Assembly: GCA_020634755.1 (NCBI GenBank)
Contig: JACKBC010000014.1
Span: 1 to 64,000 of the forward strand
DNA length: 64,000 nt
From: Caldilineaceae bacterium
Lineage (GTDB): Bacteria; Chloroflexota; Anaerolineae; Caldilineales; Caldilineaceae
Direction: 5' to 3'
Below the pieces are notes generated by a model. The model saw only the letters and a program-made list of their open reading frames with translations. It made no database searches and was not told the origin of the DNA. The translations under genes were made by a program, and so were the position numbers. Positions 1 through 8,626 of this stretch are shown in pieces (the stretch's first letter is position 1; each line of letters opens with the position of its first letter).

Positions 1-418
1 TTTACACCTGGGGGGCAGGCGCCCTTGGTACTTTCAAAACGACCGCGCTTGAGGCGGCGGTGAGTGGTTGATGGACAGTAGACCGCAACGGTAGGAGAGG
101 AGAAGCCAAGCGCAAAACAGACGTGACGCCTATAGCATGAGCACCGCTGCGATGTGCTGATTATCAGTAGATCGCAATCGCCAAAGATTGCGTCGGATTC
201 ACCAAACGAGACCGGCGTTTGTGACGCCAATACCGTTGCGGTGTCCAAATTATAGCAAAGCCCAGTTATAGTAAAGTAGGTCTCGGAATTACCCGAGACC
301 TACTGAATCACAACTTACTGAGAACCTATCCACAAATTCGGTTGTGAATCCTGTGCGGTCCCTGATAGAGTGGGTTGGCACAGAGAATTTATGAACAGAC
401 ACTGAACGTGGAAGTGAC
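1..418. other. Intergenic DNA with two dispersed repeats
   Basis: No convincing gene is seen here. Positions 195-246 match 47826-47877 without gaps (about 41 of 52 bases), including a CACCG/CGGTG-type hairpin core. Positions 321-400 match 14261-14340 without gaps (about 63 of 80 bases). The segment lies downstream of the binding-protein gene that reads leftward from 1699. The window edge may cut a gene further left. Confidence 0.6.
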
Positions 419-1699
419 TTATTCTACGCTGTATTGCCAAATGGCCACAAAAGCGCCGTCTTGGACCTGGCTGACCGAAATCTTGGGGTCGGCGCAATCG
501 CCATTTTCATCACACGTAATGGTGCCCGTGATGCCGTCCATGCCGCTGGTGGCGCCCACTGCATCAATCAGCGCCTGGCGGCCAATGGTGAGGCTGCCGT
601 CGTCATTCTGCACGGCTACGGCCTCGATGGCGTTCAACAGCATGTTGGTGGCGTCAAAAGCATGAGCGTGGAAGACTGAAAGCGGGTCCGTGCCATACTT
701 ATCTTTGTAGGCGGCCAAGAACTTGTCGTATGTTTCGTTGCCAAAGCTCAAATCGGGGCCGGACACGTACATGCCCTCAGCGGCGGCGCCGGCATTCTCA
801 AGGAAGTCGGGCGACTGCACGCCATCTGCCGCGGCCAGAATCACGTCCTGGAGGCCATCCACTTCTTTGGCCGTCTTGGTGATGAGCGAACCCAGCGGAA
901 TAAAGACCGGGTAGTAAATCATCTCGGGACCGGCAGCGGCCACAGAGGTCAAAATGGGCTGCACATTGGTGGCGTCGGCGGCTTCGGCCTCAAAGGCCAC
1001 AATTTCGCCACCCAGTTCGGTAAAGGCATCGCGGAATACGCTGGCCAGCCCTTCGGTGTACGGGTCGCCATCGTGAATGGCGGCGGCTTTGGTCACGCCC
1101 AATTCGTTAAACGCATAGTTTGCCATGGCCGCGCCCTGGATTTTATCGTTGTGGGCGGTGCGGAAATAGCAGGGCTGGCGGCTGGCCGGATCGGTCAGCA
1201 CCGGCGCGGTATTGGAAGGCGAAATCATGACAATACCGGCATCGCACACAATCTGAGACATGGGTACGCCGGCGCCGGAACAGCTGGTGCCAATGACGCC
1301 TACAATGTCCGGGTTGGATACGATCTTCTGACCAGCGGTCTGGCCACCTTCAGCGCTACAGCCGTCATCCTCGGCTTGCAAATCGACGGTGTGGCCCAGC
1401 ACTTCGCCGCGGAAGTCAAGCGCAATCTCAACGCCATATTGCGAGTCGAGACCCAGTTGCTCGTTGGGGCCGGTGACGACAAGCGCCGAAGCAATGTGAA
1501 TGGGTTCGCCTGCGGGCACCTCCACACAGCCGATGGCGTCGGTGCAGCTGGTCGCTTCTTCGCTGCCGCTGTCGGCAGTGGTGTCACTGCTGCCTTCGCT
1601 GCCTCCGGTGGGGACGGGCGCCGGCGCCGGACACGCAGCCAACAGCATGGCGGCCACCATCAACAATGCTAAAATGGATGCCATTTTGGACTGTCTCAT
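419..1699 (-). CDS. Branched-chain amino acid-type ABC transporter substrate-binding lipoprotein
   Basis: A 426-residue extracytoplasmic solute receptor of the type 1 periplasmic binding (LivK/leucine-binding) fold, which would deliver a small organic solute to an ABC importer. The first 22 residues form a lipoprotein signal peptide with lipobox LLAAC (lipidated Cys23), followed by a Pro/Ser/Thr/Gly-rich tether to about residue 50. The ligand-binding domain then starts with the family-typical IHIASALVVTGPNEQLG. The start is set by AAGGAG seven bases upstream of the ATG. No permease or ATPase is adjacent; the nearest Liv permease operon is 4 kb away with its own receptors. The true ligand cannot be read from sequence, and many LivK-like proteins bind aromatic acids, amides or urea. 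Confidence 0.9.
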   Translation of the reverse strand: MRQSKMASILALLMVAAMLLAACPAPAPVPTGGSEGSSDTTADSGSEEATSCTDAIGCVEVPAGEPIHIASALVVTGPNEQLGLDSQYGVEIALDFRGEVLGHTVDLQAEDDGCSAEGGQTAGQKIVSNPDIVGVIGTSCSGAGVPMSQIVCDAGIVMISPSNTAPVLTDPASRQPCYFRTAHNDKIQGAAMANYAFNELGVTKAAAIHDGDPYTEGLASVFRDAFTELGGEIVAFEAEAADATNVQPILTSVAAAGPEMIYYPVFIPLGSLITKTAKEVDGLQDVILAAADGVQSPDFLENAGAAAEGMYVSGPDLSFGNETYDKFLAAYKDKYGTDPLSVFHAHAFDATNMLLNAIEAVAVQNDDGSLTIGRQALIDAVGATSGMDGITGTITCDENGDCADPKISVSQVQDGAFVAIWQYSVE

Positions 1700-1830
1700 G
1701 GATTTCTCCTTGTGAATTTGTGAAGTGAATTTATGAAAATTGATCTGAATATTTGACGTGAGGCGGGGGACGTCATTACATGAACCTACTATAACATAAG
1801 CCCAATCAGTTGCTGAAATTTTCGCTCTGG

Positions 1831-1858
1831 GTAGGACAATTTTCCAAAATTGTCCTAC
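1831..1858. terminator. Perfect 13-bp stem hairpin after the sulfatase gene
   Basis: GTAGGACAATTTT at 1831-1843 and its exact complement at 1846-1858 are separated by only CC. It lies just after the stop of the leftward sulfatase gene and about 130 bp ahead of the next leftward gene. There is no long T tract beyond the stem. The GTAGGACAA core recurs in the 61447-61504 palindrome, so it may be a mobile hairpin as well as a transcript end. Confidence 0.6.
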
Positions 1859-1863
1859 AGCTA

Positions 1864-3324
1864 CTAATAGACATGCCGCATGCGCTGGAACCAGCTCAAC
1901 TGTGGATCACCCAGCGCTGTCATGTGCGCCTCCATGCGTTCCATGAGATCAAGACGAACGGCGTCGTATGCTGGGTCACCATAGCGATTGTGTAGCTGGT
2001 AGGGATCGTTGACAAGATCGTAAAGCTCGCCAATATCGCTGGGGTTAAAGGTAAACTGATGCGTGCGCGTGCGCACCATGCGCTGGTTGGCCGTGGTAAA
2101 GTGGTTGTTGAAGATACAGAAAACCTCCGCGCGGCCATTGTCCCACGCTTGCCCCAACATGGCGGGCAAGAACGACTGCCCATCCAGCCCAGTGGGCGCT
2201 TCTAGCCCGGCGGCGGTCAGCATAGAGGGCAACACTTCGTGTAGATAAACAAGGTCGTCGCGTTCGGCCCCGGGCGTTTGGCAATCTGGGTGCGCCACCA
2301 CCAGCGGAATGCGGTAGATTTCGTCATACATAAACTCGCCTTTTTCAATGAGCTTGTGCGCACCCAGGCAGTCGCCATGATCGGCAGTGTAAATAATAAT
2401 GGTGTTGTCGAGTTGGCCCAACCGCTCCAGCGCCGCAACCACGCGGCCCACCATGTCGTCAATCAGCGTGCAGTGGCCAAAATAGCGGGCGCTGATCTCC
2501 TGAAAACCGCGCCAACCGTAGTCGCCCAATCCCCACATGCGCTCGATAATGCTCTGCACGCGCGGCTTGTTCTCAAACGTTTCACAATAGCTGGGGTGTT
2601 CGGGAATATCGTCGGGATTGTACATGGAGAAATAGGGCTCGGGCACCAGACAGGGTGTGTGCGGTCCCCAAAAGTTGGCCCATAGAAAGAAGGGCTCGTC
2701 CTGCGCGGCCATCTGTTCCATGACGCGGATGGCCTCTTCGGCCACAAAATATTCAATGCATGATTCGACTGGCCCTTCATGTAGGGCATACATCTCCTGC
2801 GCGCTGCAACCAGGATTTGTGCCCACATAGCGGTGCGAAACAGTGGGTAATCCCAAACCGCGCTCTGCAAGATAATCGGCATATGGATTGCCGGTTTTGG
2901 GTTTGGGGGCAAATTGCAAACCGGGCAGCAGTCCAGCGCCGGGAAAAGCGTACCCCATAAAATCCCGTCCAATAAAGCCATAGTCGCTGGGGCCGCGCAC
3001 CTCATCGGCGTGCCATTTGCCGGCGTATCCGCTCTGGTAACCGGCCTCGGCCAAATAGTGGTTGAAGCCGCGCACGCCTTCGCGAATGGCCAGCCCGTTG
3101 CCCGTTACGCCGTGGTGGTGTGGATAGAGCCCGGTGTAGAAAGAGGCCCGCGCTGGTGAACAGATGGCCGTGGGCGTAAAGGCCTGGCTAAAGCGCACGC
3201 CGCGCTGCGCCAGGGCATCGATGTGGGGCGTGCGGATCAGATCGTTGAGCCCATACGCGCCCACTGTGTCCAGCCGCTGCTGGTCCGCCATAAGCACGAG
3301 AATGTTTGGTCGCTTTTCTGTCAC
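1864..3324 (-). CDS. Sulfatase (formylglycine-dependent, alkaline phosphatase superfamily)
   Basis: A 486-residue family S1-type sulfatase that hydrolyses a sulfate ester. The start of the fold, PNILVLMADQQR, carries the metal-binding Asp14. The signature CSPAR at Cys55-Arg59 is the site where an activating enzyme converts Cys to formylglycine. A second metal-site motif, TADHGD, lies in the middle of the protein. No signal peptide is seen, so a cytoplasmic enzyme is likely. Translation begins at a GTG that overlaps the stop of the upstream oxidase gene (GTGA, 4 bases), with GGAGG seven bases before it, so the two genes are translationally coupled. Length and motifs fit choline-sulfatase/arylsulfatase A relatives; the substrate is not determined. 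Confidence 0.92.
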   Translation of the reverse strand: MTEKRPNILVLMADQQRLDTVGAYGLNDLIRTPHIDALAQRGVRFSQAFTPTAICSPARASFYTGLYPHHHGVTGNGLAIREGVRGFNHYLAEAGYQSGYAGKWHADEVRGPSDYGFIGRDFMGYAFPGAGLLPGLQFAPKPKTGNPYADYLAERGLGLPTVSHRYVGTNPGCSAQEMYALHEGPVESCIEYFVAEEAIRVMEQMAAQDEPFFLWANFWGPHTPCLVPEPYFSMYNPDDIPEHPSYCETFENKPRVQSIIERMWGLGDYGWRGFQEISARYFGHCTLIDDMVGRVVAALERLGQLDNTIIIYTADHGDCLGAHKLIEKGEFMYDEIYRIPLVVAHPDCQTPGAERDDLVYLHEVLPSMLTAAGLEAPTGLDGQSFLPAMLGQAWDNGRAEVFCIFNNHFTTANQRMVRTRTHQFTFNPSDIGELYDLVNDPYQLHNRYGDPAYDAVRLDLMERMEAHMTALGDPQLSWFQRMRHVY

Positions 3325-4538
3325 GGCTTTTCCTCCAGTTTCCCCTCTGATTTTTGATGTGTTTGTCCCTGGTGCAATCGGGCAAACCGAAATTGGCTCA
3401 AGTCAAATTGACTTTCGCCATCTGTGGCCAGCTGGGCAATTACCTCACCAATGGCCGCTGAATGCTTAAACCCATGGCCCGAGCAGGGCGAAGCCACAAT
3501 AATCTCTGGGTGCTGCGGATGAAAATCGATGACAAAATGTTCATCCGCTGTATTGGTATACAGGCAGACCGCGCTTTGCACGCATTCGTTGCGCAAGCCA
3601 TCGACTCGGTTGGCTAAAAAGTGATTGTACATGTGGCTGATTTCCGCCTGCGCCACGGCGCGGTTCACTGTCTGCGGGGTGGTGTCCGCCACATATTCTT
3701 CGGTTAAAAGTTTGACGGCTGGCTGCGAATCGTTTAATACGGTGAAGATCGACAAAAACTCTTCTTGCTTCTTGGCAATCCAGATCAAAAAGGGGAAATG
3801 CCCTTGCTGAAAGCGTTCAATTTCATCGGCTTTGAACCAATAGATCACTTGGCGATAGACGGCAAAGTTGCGGGCCAACGCGCTTCCCAGCAGATCGCCA
3901 ATCCAGGGGCCGGCCGCTAGCACCACCTTGGCCGCTTTATACCGTCCCTGCGCCGTCACGACAGTGGCCTGGCCGGCGCCCGACACATCCACATGTGTTA
4001 CGCACTCGTTGGTGTGGACCTGTGCACCCAATGCCCGCGCCAGCGCGATCTGCGTTTGCACAATGCGTTCTGGACGCAAGAGCCCGGCATTGGGCTCATA
4101 GTAGCCAATCTCATTTCCCTTTAGCTTGAGCAGCGGTGAATGGGCGTGAATGCCGGTTGCATCCAACACTTGGTGGGCAATGTTATATTCACTGGCCACT
4201 TTGGCTGTGCGTTCCACAAAGCCGCTTTGGCCATGAAAGGCTGCTCCATCCCGATCTTCCACAATCAGCCCACCAGTAATGGTCAGCAACTCTTGTTTGG
4301 TGATGGCTTCCTCTTCGCGCCACAGTTCATACGAGCGCAGCGCCAGCGGGGTGTAGGCTGCGCCTTCCCCATTGGCCTGGCGCGTAATGCGCGTTTCACC
4401 GTGGGTGGAGCCCAGTGTGTGCGGTGGTTCATACTGGTCAATGCCCAGCACGTGCATGCCGCGCTTGGCCAGTTGATATAGCGCGGCGCTGCCCATGGCG
4501 CCCAGGCCGACAACAATAACATCATAGGTTTGGTTCAT
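3321..4538 (-). CDS. FAD-dependent N-methyl amino acid oxidase (sarcosine / N-methyltryptophan oxidase family)
   Basis: A 405-residue flavoprotein of the monomeric sarcosine oxidase (SoxA/SolA) family, which oxidatively demethylates N-methyl amino acids and releases formaldehyde and hydrogen peroxide. The N-terminus has the FAD-binding GLGAMGSAALYQLA, then the family motif STHGETRITR. Near residue 315 is a VCLYTNTADEHFVID segment, where the Cys is the covalent flavin attachment site in this family. SPCSGHGFKHSAAIGE follows. The gene overlaps the sulfatase start by four bases, so both probably serve one catabolic route for a sulfated or N-methylated compound; that link is inferred. It shares an 81-bp divergent upstream region with the XRE gene. 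Confidence 0.9.
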   Translation of the reverse strand: MNQTYDVIVVGLGAMGSAALYQLAKRGMHVLGIDQYEPPHTLGSTHGETRITRQANGEGAAYTPLALRSYELWREEEAITKQELLTITGGLIVEDRDGAAFHGQSGFVERTAKVASEYNIAHQVLDATGIHAHSPLLKLKGNEIGYYEPNAGLLRPERIVQTQIALARALGAQVHTNECVTHVDVSGAGQATVVTAQGRYKAAKVVLAAGPWIGDLLGSALARNFAVYRQVIYWFKADEIERFQQGHFPFLIWIAKKQEEFLSIFTVLNDSQPAVKLLTEEYVADTTPQTVNRAVAQAEISHMYNHFLANRVDGLRNECVQSAVCLYTNTADEHFVIDFHPQHPEIIVASPCSGHGFKHSAAIGEVIAQLATDGESQFDLSQFRFARLHQGQTHQKSEGKLEEKP

Positions 4539-4619
4539 GTGGTTTCGCTTGTGTGACTGTTTAAATTAGATTGGGGTATACTAAGCTATGCTATCATTTT
4601 GATTTGATATGGGGCAAAA

Positions 4620-5003
4620 ATGAACGTACAAATAATTGAAAAGAACGGCAAACCAGAGTGGGCTGTATTACCGTATGAGGAATTTAAAGAGCTTATTCAT
4701 GCGGCGGAGGATTGGGACGATGTGCGCCTTTATGACGAAGCAAAACAGCGCGTCGCAGCGGGCGAAGAGTTGATTCCTGCCGAAGTTACGTTTGCAATTC
4801 TGGATGGAGAAAATCCACTTCGCGTTTGGCGGAAACATCGCAGGTTGACATTGCAGCAACTGGCGCATGAAGCGGATATTAGCAAACCATACTTGTCGCA
4901 GCTGGAGTCGGGCAAGCGTATTGGGTCAACCGATGTGCTGCACCGACTTGCTACTGCATTAAACGTTTCCCTTGAAGATATTATCAATTATTCAGAAGAA
5001 TAA
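4620..5003 (+). CDS. XRE-family helix-turn-helix regulator (antitoxin-like, no toxin partner)
   Basis: A 127-residue protein. The first 65 residues resemble the Phd/prevent-host-death type N-terminus (EKNGKPEWAVLPYEEFKEL). A Cro/CI helix-turn-helix occupies about 68-125 (LTLQQLAHEADISKPYLSQLESGK). This architecture is common in antitoxins of HigBA/RelBE-like pairs, where the regulator binds its own promoter. No toxin-like reading frame lies beside it: the upstream neighbour is a divergent oxidase and the downstream neighbour, 20 bp away, is an SDR enzyme. It may instead be a local repressor of the SDR gene and the divergent oxidase-sulfatase operon. Confidence 0.8.
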   Translation: MNVQIIEKNGKPEWAVLPYEEFKELIHAAEDWDDVRLYDEAKQRVAAGEELIPAEVTFAILDGENPLRVWRKHRRLTLQQLAHEADISKPYLSQLESGKRIGSTDVLHRLATALNVSLEDIINYSEE

Positions 5004-5023
5004 CGCATCGAAGGAGAAAAAGG

Positions 5024-5782
5024 ATGGAACCCAACGGAAAAGTAGCCATTATTACTGGCGGCGGCAGCGGCATTGGCAAAAGCAGCGCGCTGGCGCTGGT
5101 GCAGGAAGGCTATGCGGTGGTGATCGGTGGGCGGCGGCTGGATGCGCTGCAAGCGACCGTTGAAGAGGCCGGCGCGGCCAAAGATCGCATGCTGGCCGTG
5201 CAGACCGACGTAACCGACCCGGATTCGGTAAAGAATCTGTTCGCCAAAGCAGTCGAAAAGTTTGGCCGCATCGATTTGGTCTTTAACAATGCGGGGCGGG
5301 GCGCGCCCGGCGTGCCGCTGGAAGAATTGACCTTTGAGCAGTGGCAGGACGTGGTCAATGTAAACCTGACCGGCTCATTTTTATGTACTCAAGAGGCGTT
5401 CAAAGTGATGAAAGCCCAAGAACCCATGGGCGGGCGCATTATCAACAACGGCTCTATTTCGGCCCACGCGCCGCGTCCAAATTCGGCGCCGTACACGGCC
5501 ACCAAACATGCCATTACGGGCTTAACCAAATCGACCTCGCTGGATGGACGCAAATATAATATTGCCTGCGGCCAGATCGATATTGGCAATGCTGCCACCG
5601 ACATGACCCAGCGCATGCAGCGCGGCGTTCCCCAGGCCAACGGCACAACGATGGTCGAACCGCGCATGCACGTGGACAGCGTGGCCCGCGCCATTGTCTA
5701 CATGGATAGCCTGCCGCTGGACGCCAACGTGCAGTTTATCACCGTGATGGCCACGCAAATGCCCTATGTGGGGAGAGGGTAG
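5024..5782 (+). CDS. Short-chain dehydrogenase/reductase
   Basis: A 252-residue classical SDR oxidoreductase. It has the dinucleotide-binding TGGGSGIGKS near residue 11, the structural NNAGRG motif, the catalytic Ser in NNGSISAH and the YTATK motif (YxxxK). An Arg in the GGRRLDAL segment after the second strand suggests NADP preference (inferred). AAGGAG sits upstream of the ATG. It follows the XRE regulator with a 20-bp gap and is probably co-transcribed. The substrate is unknown; SDRs of this length act on sugars, alcohols or 3-oxoacyl groups. Confidence 0.9.
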   Translation: MEPNGKVAIITGGGSGIGKSSALALVQEGYAVVIGGRRLDALQATVEEAGAAKDRMLAVQTDVTDPDSVKNLFAKAVEKFGRIDLVFNNAGRGAPGVPLEELTFEQWQDVVNVNLTGSFLCTQEAFKVMKAQEPMGGRIINNGSISAHAPRPNSAPYTATKHAITGLTKSTSLDGRKYNIACGQIDIGNAATDMTQRMQRGVPQANGTTMVEPRMHVDSVARAIVYMDSLPLDANVQFITVMATQMPYVGRG

Positions 5783-5800
5783 TTGGGTGAGAAGGCGAAA

Positions 5801-5883
5801 GGGTGAAAGGGCGAGAAGGTGAAAGGGCGAGAAGATGAAAGGGCGAGAAGATGAGGTGCATTCACCGCTTCACCCTTTCACCC
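5801..5883. repeat. Three 16-bp tandem units that fold back on a downstream complement
   Basis: Units at 5803-5818, 5819-5834 and 5835-5850 are nearly identical (GTGAAAGGGCGAGAAG, with A in place of the first G in the third). The segment 5801-5810 is complementary to 5874-5883, so the region can form a long hairpin between the convergent SDR and livF genes. It may work as a bidirectional terminator. Confidence 0.65.
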
Positions 5884-5907
5884 CTTTATATCTTCGGTTG
5901 ACGTTTA

Positions 5908-6612
5908 CTAACCTACCCAGAACGCCTTTTCCAGGTCTTGGAATTCTGACGCGGGGCCTTCAAATTTATTGCGACCCAGTTCGAGCACGTAGACGTAGTC
6001 GGCAATCTTGAGGGCTTCGCGGATCTCCTGGTCCACTAGCAGAATGGTCAGACCGTCGCGGTCGCGCAGGTTGACCAGCATTTGGTAGACTTCTTCTGAA
6101 AGCAGCTTGGCCAGGCCGGCCGTGGGCTCATCAACCAGGATCACCTTGGGGTCGGTCATCAGCGTGCGGCCGATTTCGACCATGCGCTGTTGGCCGCCCG
6201 ATAATTCGCCGGTGAGCTGTTTGCGCTTGTCGCGCAGGATGGGAAAGCGGGCGTAATTTTCCTCTAGCTTGCGTTTGAGTCGCGCTTTGTCGTTGCGGAA
6301 GGTCCAGGCGCCCACCTCCAGATTTTCCTCCACCGACATCCAGCGGAAGACACCCGGCTGTTGCGGAATATAGGCCAACCCCATCTTAATGCGCTCATAC
6401 GTGGGGACGCCCAACACACTCTGACCATCGACCAAAATATCTCCCTCATTGGGCCGCAAAAAGCCATAAATTGCCTTAAGCGTGGTCGACTTGCCCACGC
6501 CGTTGGCCCCCAACACCGTGGTGATCATGCCCTCCTTCGCCGTGAGGTTGACGCCCTGTAAAATATTTAGATCGCGGTAGTAGCCCACGTATAGGTCTTT
6601 GATTTCAAGCAT
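5908..6612 (-). CDS. livF: Branched-chain amino acid-type ABC transporter ATPase LivF
   Basis: A 234-residue cytoplasmic ATPase of the hydrophobic amino acid importer family (HAAT). The Walker A motif is GANGVGKST near residue 34, the signature LSGGQQRM is near 138, and Walker B VILVDEPTAGL follows. LivF-typical YIPQQPGVFRWMSVEENLEVG is present. It is the last gene of the livH-livM-livG-livF run, 9 bp after livG, and pairs with LivG to drive the LivHM permease. The start has no strong Shine-Dalgarno, consistent with coupling to livG translation. Confidence 0.93.
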   Translation of the reverse strand: MLEIKDLYVGYYRDLNILQGVNLTAKEGMITTVLGANGVGKSTTLKAIYGFLRPNEGDILVDGQSVLGVPTYERIKMGLAYIPQQPGVFRWMSVEENLEVGAWTFRNDKARLKRKLEENYARFPILRDKRKQLTGELSGGQQRMVEIGRTLMTDPKVILVDEPTAGLAKLLSEEVYQMLVNLRDRDGLTILLVDQEIREALKIADYVYVLELGRNKFEGPASEFQDLEKAFWVG

Positions 6613-6621
6613 AATCTGTGG

Positions 6622-7350
6622 TTAACCTTCTTCTTCATCCTCGCCCAGATAGGCGCGTTTGACCAGCGGATCGTTCTTTACGATCTGCGGGTCGCCATCG
6701 GCAATCAGGTCGCCATAGTTGAGCACCAGCAGCCGCTTGCTCAAGGTAAAGATCGTATCCATGTCGTGGCTGATGATGATAATCGCTTTGCCGTCGCTAT
6801 TGACCCGGTGAATGTACTCATAGATCACCTCCATGAGGCGCGGGTGAACGCCAGCAAAGGGCTCATCCAGAATGATGAGCGACGGATCCAGCATAAGCAA
6901 ACGACCCAATTCCAGCAGCTTCTGTTGACCACCGGAGAGCGCCCGCCCATATTCGTTGGTCAAATGGCTCATGGTCAAAAAATCGAGCACCTCGCGCGCT
7001 TTGGCTTCAAAATTCTGGCGGCCGGTGGCGTGGAGCGCCATGGCGGGCACCAGCAGATTTTCCAGCACCGTCATGCGGCGAAAGGCGCGCGTTACCTGGA
7101 AGGTGCGACCCAACCCGGCGCGCGCCACCATATAGGGCGGCAGCGTATCGACGCGCTTGTCATTCAGGTAGACCGTGCCGCTGCTCGGCTTAATGGCGCC
7201 ATCCAGAATGTTGGTCAGCGTAGTCTTGCCGGCGCCATTCGGACCAATCAGCCCGATTAATTCAGGCCCGTTGACCTCAAACGTCACGTCCCTCAATACT
7301 TGAAGACCGCCAAAGTTTTTGTATAAATTGTTAACTTCTAGCTTAAGCAT
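6622..7350 (-). CDS. livG: Branched-chain amino acid-type ABC transporter ATPase LivG
   Basis: A 242-residue ABC ATPase. It has Walker A GPNGAGKTT near residue 36, the LivG-typical GRTFQVTRAFRRMTVLENL, signature LSGGQQKLLELGR and Walker B LIILDEPFAGVHPRL, then the H-loop IISHDMD. It is slightly shorter than E. coli LivG (255). It lies between livM, with a 73-bp gap, and livF, with a 9-bp gap. Together with LivF it should energise the LivH/LivM permease. Confidence 0.93.
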   Translation of the reverse strand: MLKLEVNNLYKNFGGLQVLRDVTFEVNGPELIGLIGPNGAGKTTLTNILDGAIKPSSGTVYLNDKRVDTLPPYMVARAGLGRTFQVTRAFRRMTVLENLLVPAMALHATGRQNFEAKAREVLDFLTMSHLTNEYGRALSGGQQKLLELGRLLMLDPSLIILDEPFAGVHPRLMEVIYEYIHRVNSDGKAIIIISHDMDTIFTLSKRLLVLNYGDLIADGDPQIVKNDPLVKRAYLGEDEEEG

Positions 7351-7423
7351 TGCATTGCCGTCTCGATTGGATTGGAATATCTGGCGCCAGATAGAGAATC
7401 AATATCTGATTATTGACTGGCCG

Positions 7424-8626
7424 CTATGCATCCGGCGCGGCCGCGGCCGCCGCTCGATTGGCCACGGTTTCTTGGCCCACATTGCGCCGTGAAAACCAGG
7501 TGATCAGCGGGTGGATCAGCCCGTTGCGGCGGAAGCGCAGCGTGAGCATGAGCAGCGCGCCAAAGAAGACCAGTCGCCAGGTGGTCATGTCGACGCTGAA
7601 CGGGCCAATATCAAAGCTGTTGCGCAGCAGTTCCAACATGAACTCGATGATAATGGCGCCAATGGCCGCGCTGACCAGACTCTCCAGCCCGCCGATTACC
7701 GCCATGGCAATGACCAGACTCATCTGTAAAATAATCAGAATGTTGGGCGTGATGATGCCAATATAATGGCCCTGTATTACCCCCGCGGCGGCCGCAATGG
7801 TGGCCGTGACCACAAAGACCAGCACTTTATAGCGCACCACGTGGACGCCCAACGCCGCCGCTGCCTCTTCGTCTTCGCGGATGGCGCGGATAAAGAGGCC
7901 AAAGCGCGAGGAGGCCAGCCAACCCATAATGGCCATGGATATGAGAAAGAGCAGCAGCATGGCGTAATAGGGCGGCACTTTGGCTGCCGCACCAAACTCC
8001 ATGCCAAAGAGGCTGATGCCACCGGGAAAAAGGGGACTCATTTTTAGCCCACTTTGACCTTGGGTAATGTCGATCTCGGCGCTGATCACGGCGCGCAAAA
8101 TTTCGGAAAAGCCAATGGTAAAGAGCGCCAGATAGGTGCTGCGCAGCCGCAAGACCAGCGAGCCGACCAAAAAACCAAAGAGCGCGCCCATCAAAATGCC
8201 GGCCAAAAGCCCGGCCCACACCGGTGGCTGCATAATGATGGCGCCGACCGGCATAGTCGCCTTGGCCATTTCCAAGCAATTGGGCGTATTGGTCTGCGTG
8301 ACGCCTTGCGGATTGAGCAGCACAATCCAAATGCCGCCCAGCGAAAGCTCGCGGCAGAGATTGGTGGCTGCCGTGGTAAAGCGCACATAGTAGCCCATCA
8401 GCGCCGCGCTATAGGCGCCAATGGCCATAAAGGCCATGTGGCCAAATGAGAATTGCCCTGCATATCCGGCCAAGAGCGACCAACTCGACGCCAGAATGGC
8501 ATAGAAAAATGAGGTGATGGCCAGGTGCATCAAATAGGGGGAATTGGTAAGCCAGACCGGAGCAACGAGCAACGCTATAACCCCCAGCGTACCCACTACC
8601 CAACCGCCCATGCGATTTAGATTCAT
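7424..8626 (-). CDS. livM: Branched-chain amino acid-type ABC transporter permease LivM
   Basis: A 400-residue inner-membrane permease with about ten hydrophobic segments. It contains the family motif SLLAGYAGQFSFGHMAFMAIGAYSA near residue 50 and the EAA-like segment AIREDEEAAAALGVHVVRYKVLVF near 255 that contacts the ATPases. An extra hydrophilic loop of roughly 40 residues (about 85-125) precedes the third membrane region. Its ATG overlaps the livH stop (ATGA), with GGGAGG just upstream, so translation is coupled. It forms the membrane channel with LivH. Confidence 0.92.
   Translation of the reverse strand: MNLNRMGGWVVGTLGVIALLVAPVWLTNSPYLMHLAITSFFYAILASSWSLLAGYAGQFSFGHMAFMAIGAYSAALMGYYVRFTTAATNLCRELSLGGIWIVLLNPQGVTQTNTPNCLEMAKATMPVGAIIMQPPVWAGLLAGILMGALFGFLVGSLVLRLRSTYLALFTIGFSEILRAVISAEIDITQGQSGLKMSPLFPGGISLFGMEFGAAAKVPPYYAMLLLFLISMAIMGWLASSRFGLFIRAIREDEEAAAALGVHVVRYKVLVFVVTATIAAAAGVIQGHYIGIITPNILIILQMSLVIAMAVIGGLESLVSAAIGAIIIEFMLELLRNSFDIGPFSVDMTTWRLVFFGALLMLTLRFRRNGLIHPLITWFSRRNVGQETVANRAAAAAAPDA

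Noticed and set aside
8054..8449. A 131-codon rightward frame inside livM
   Set aside because: It is antisense to conserved membrane helices; it is Gln/His/Arg-rich with no start signal.
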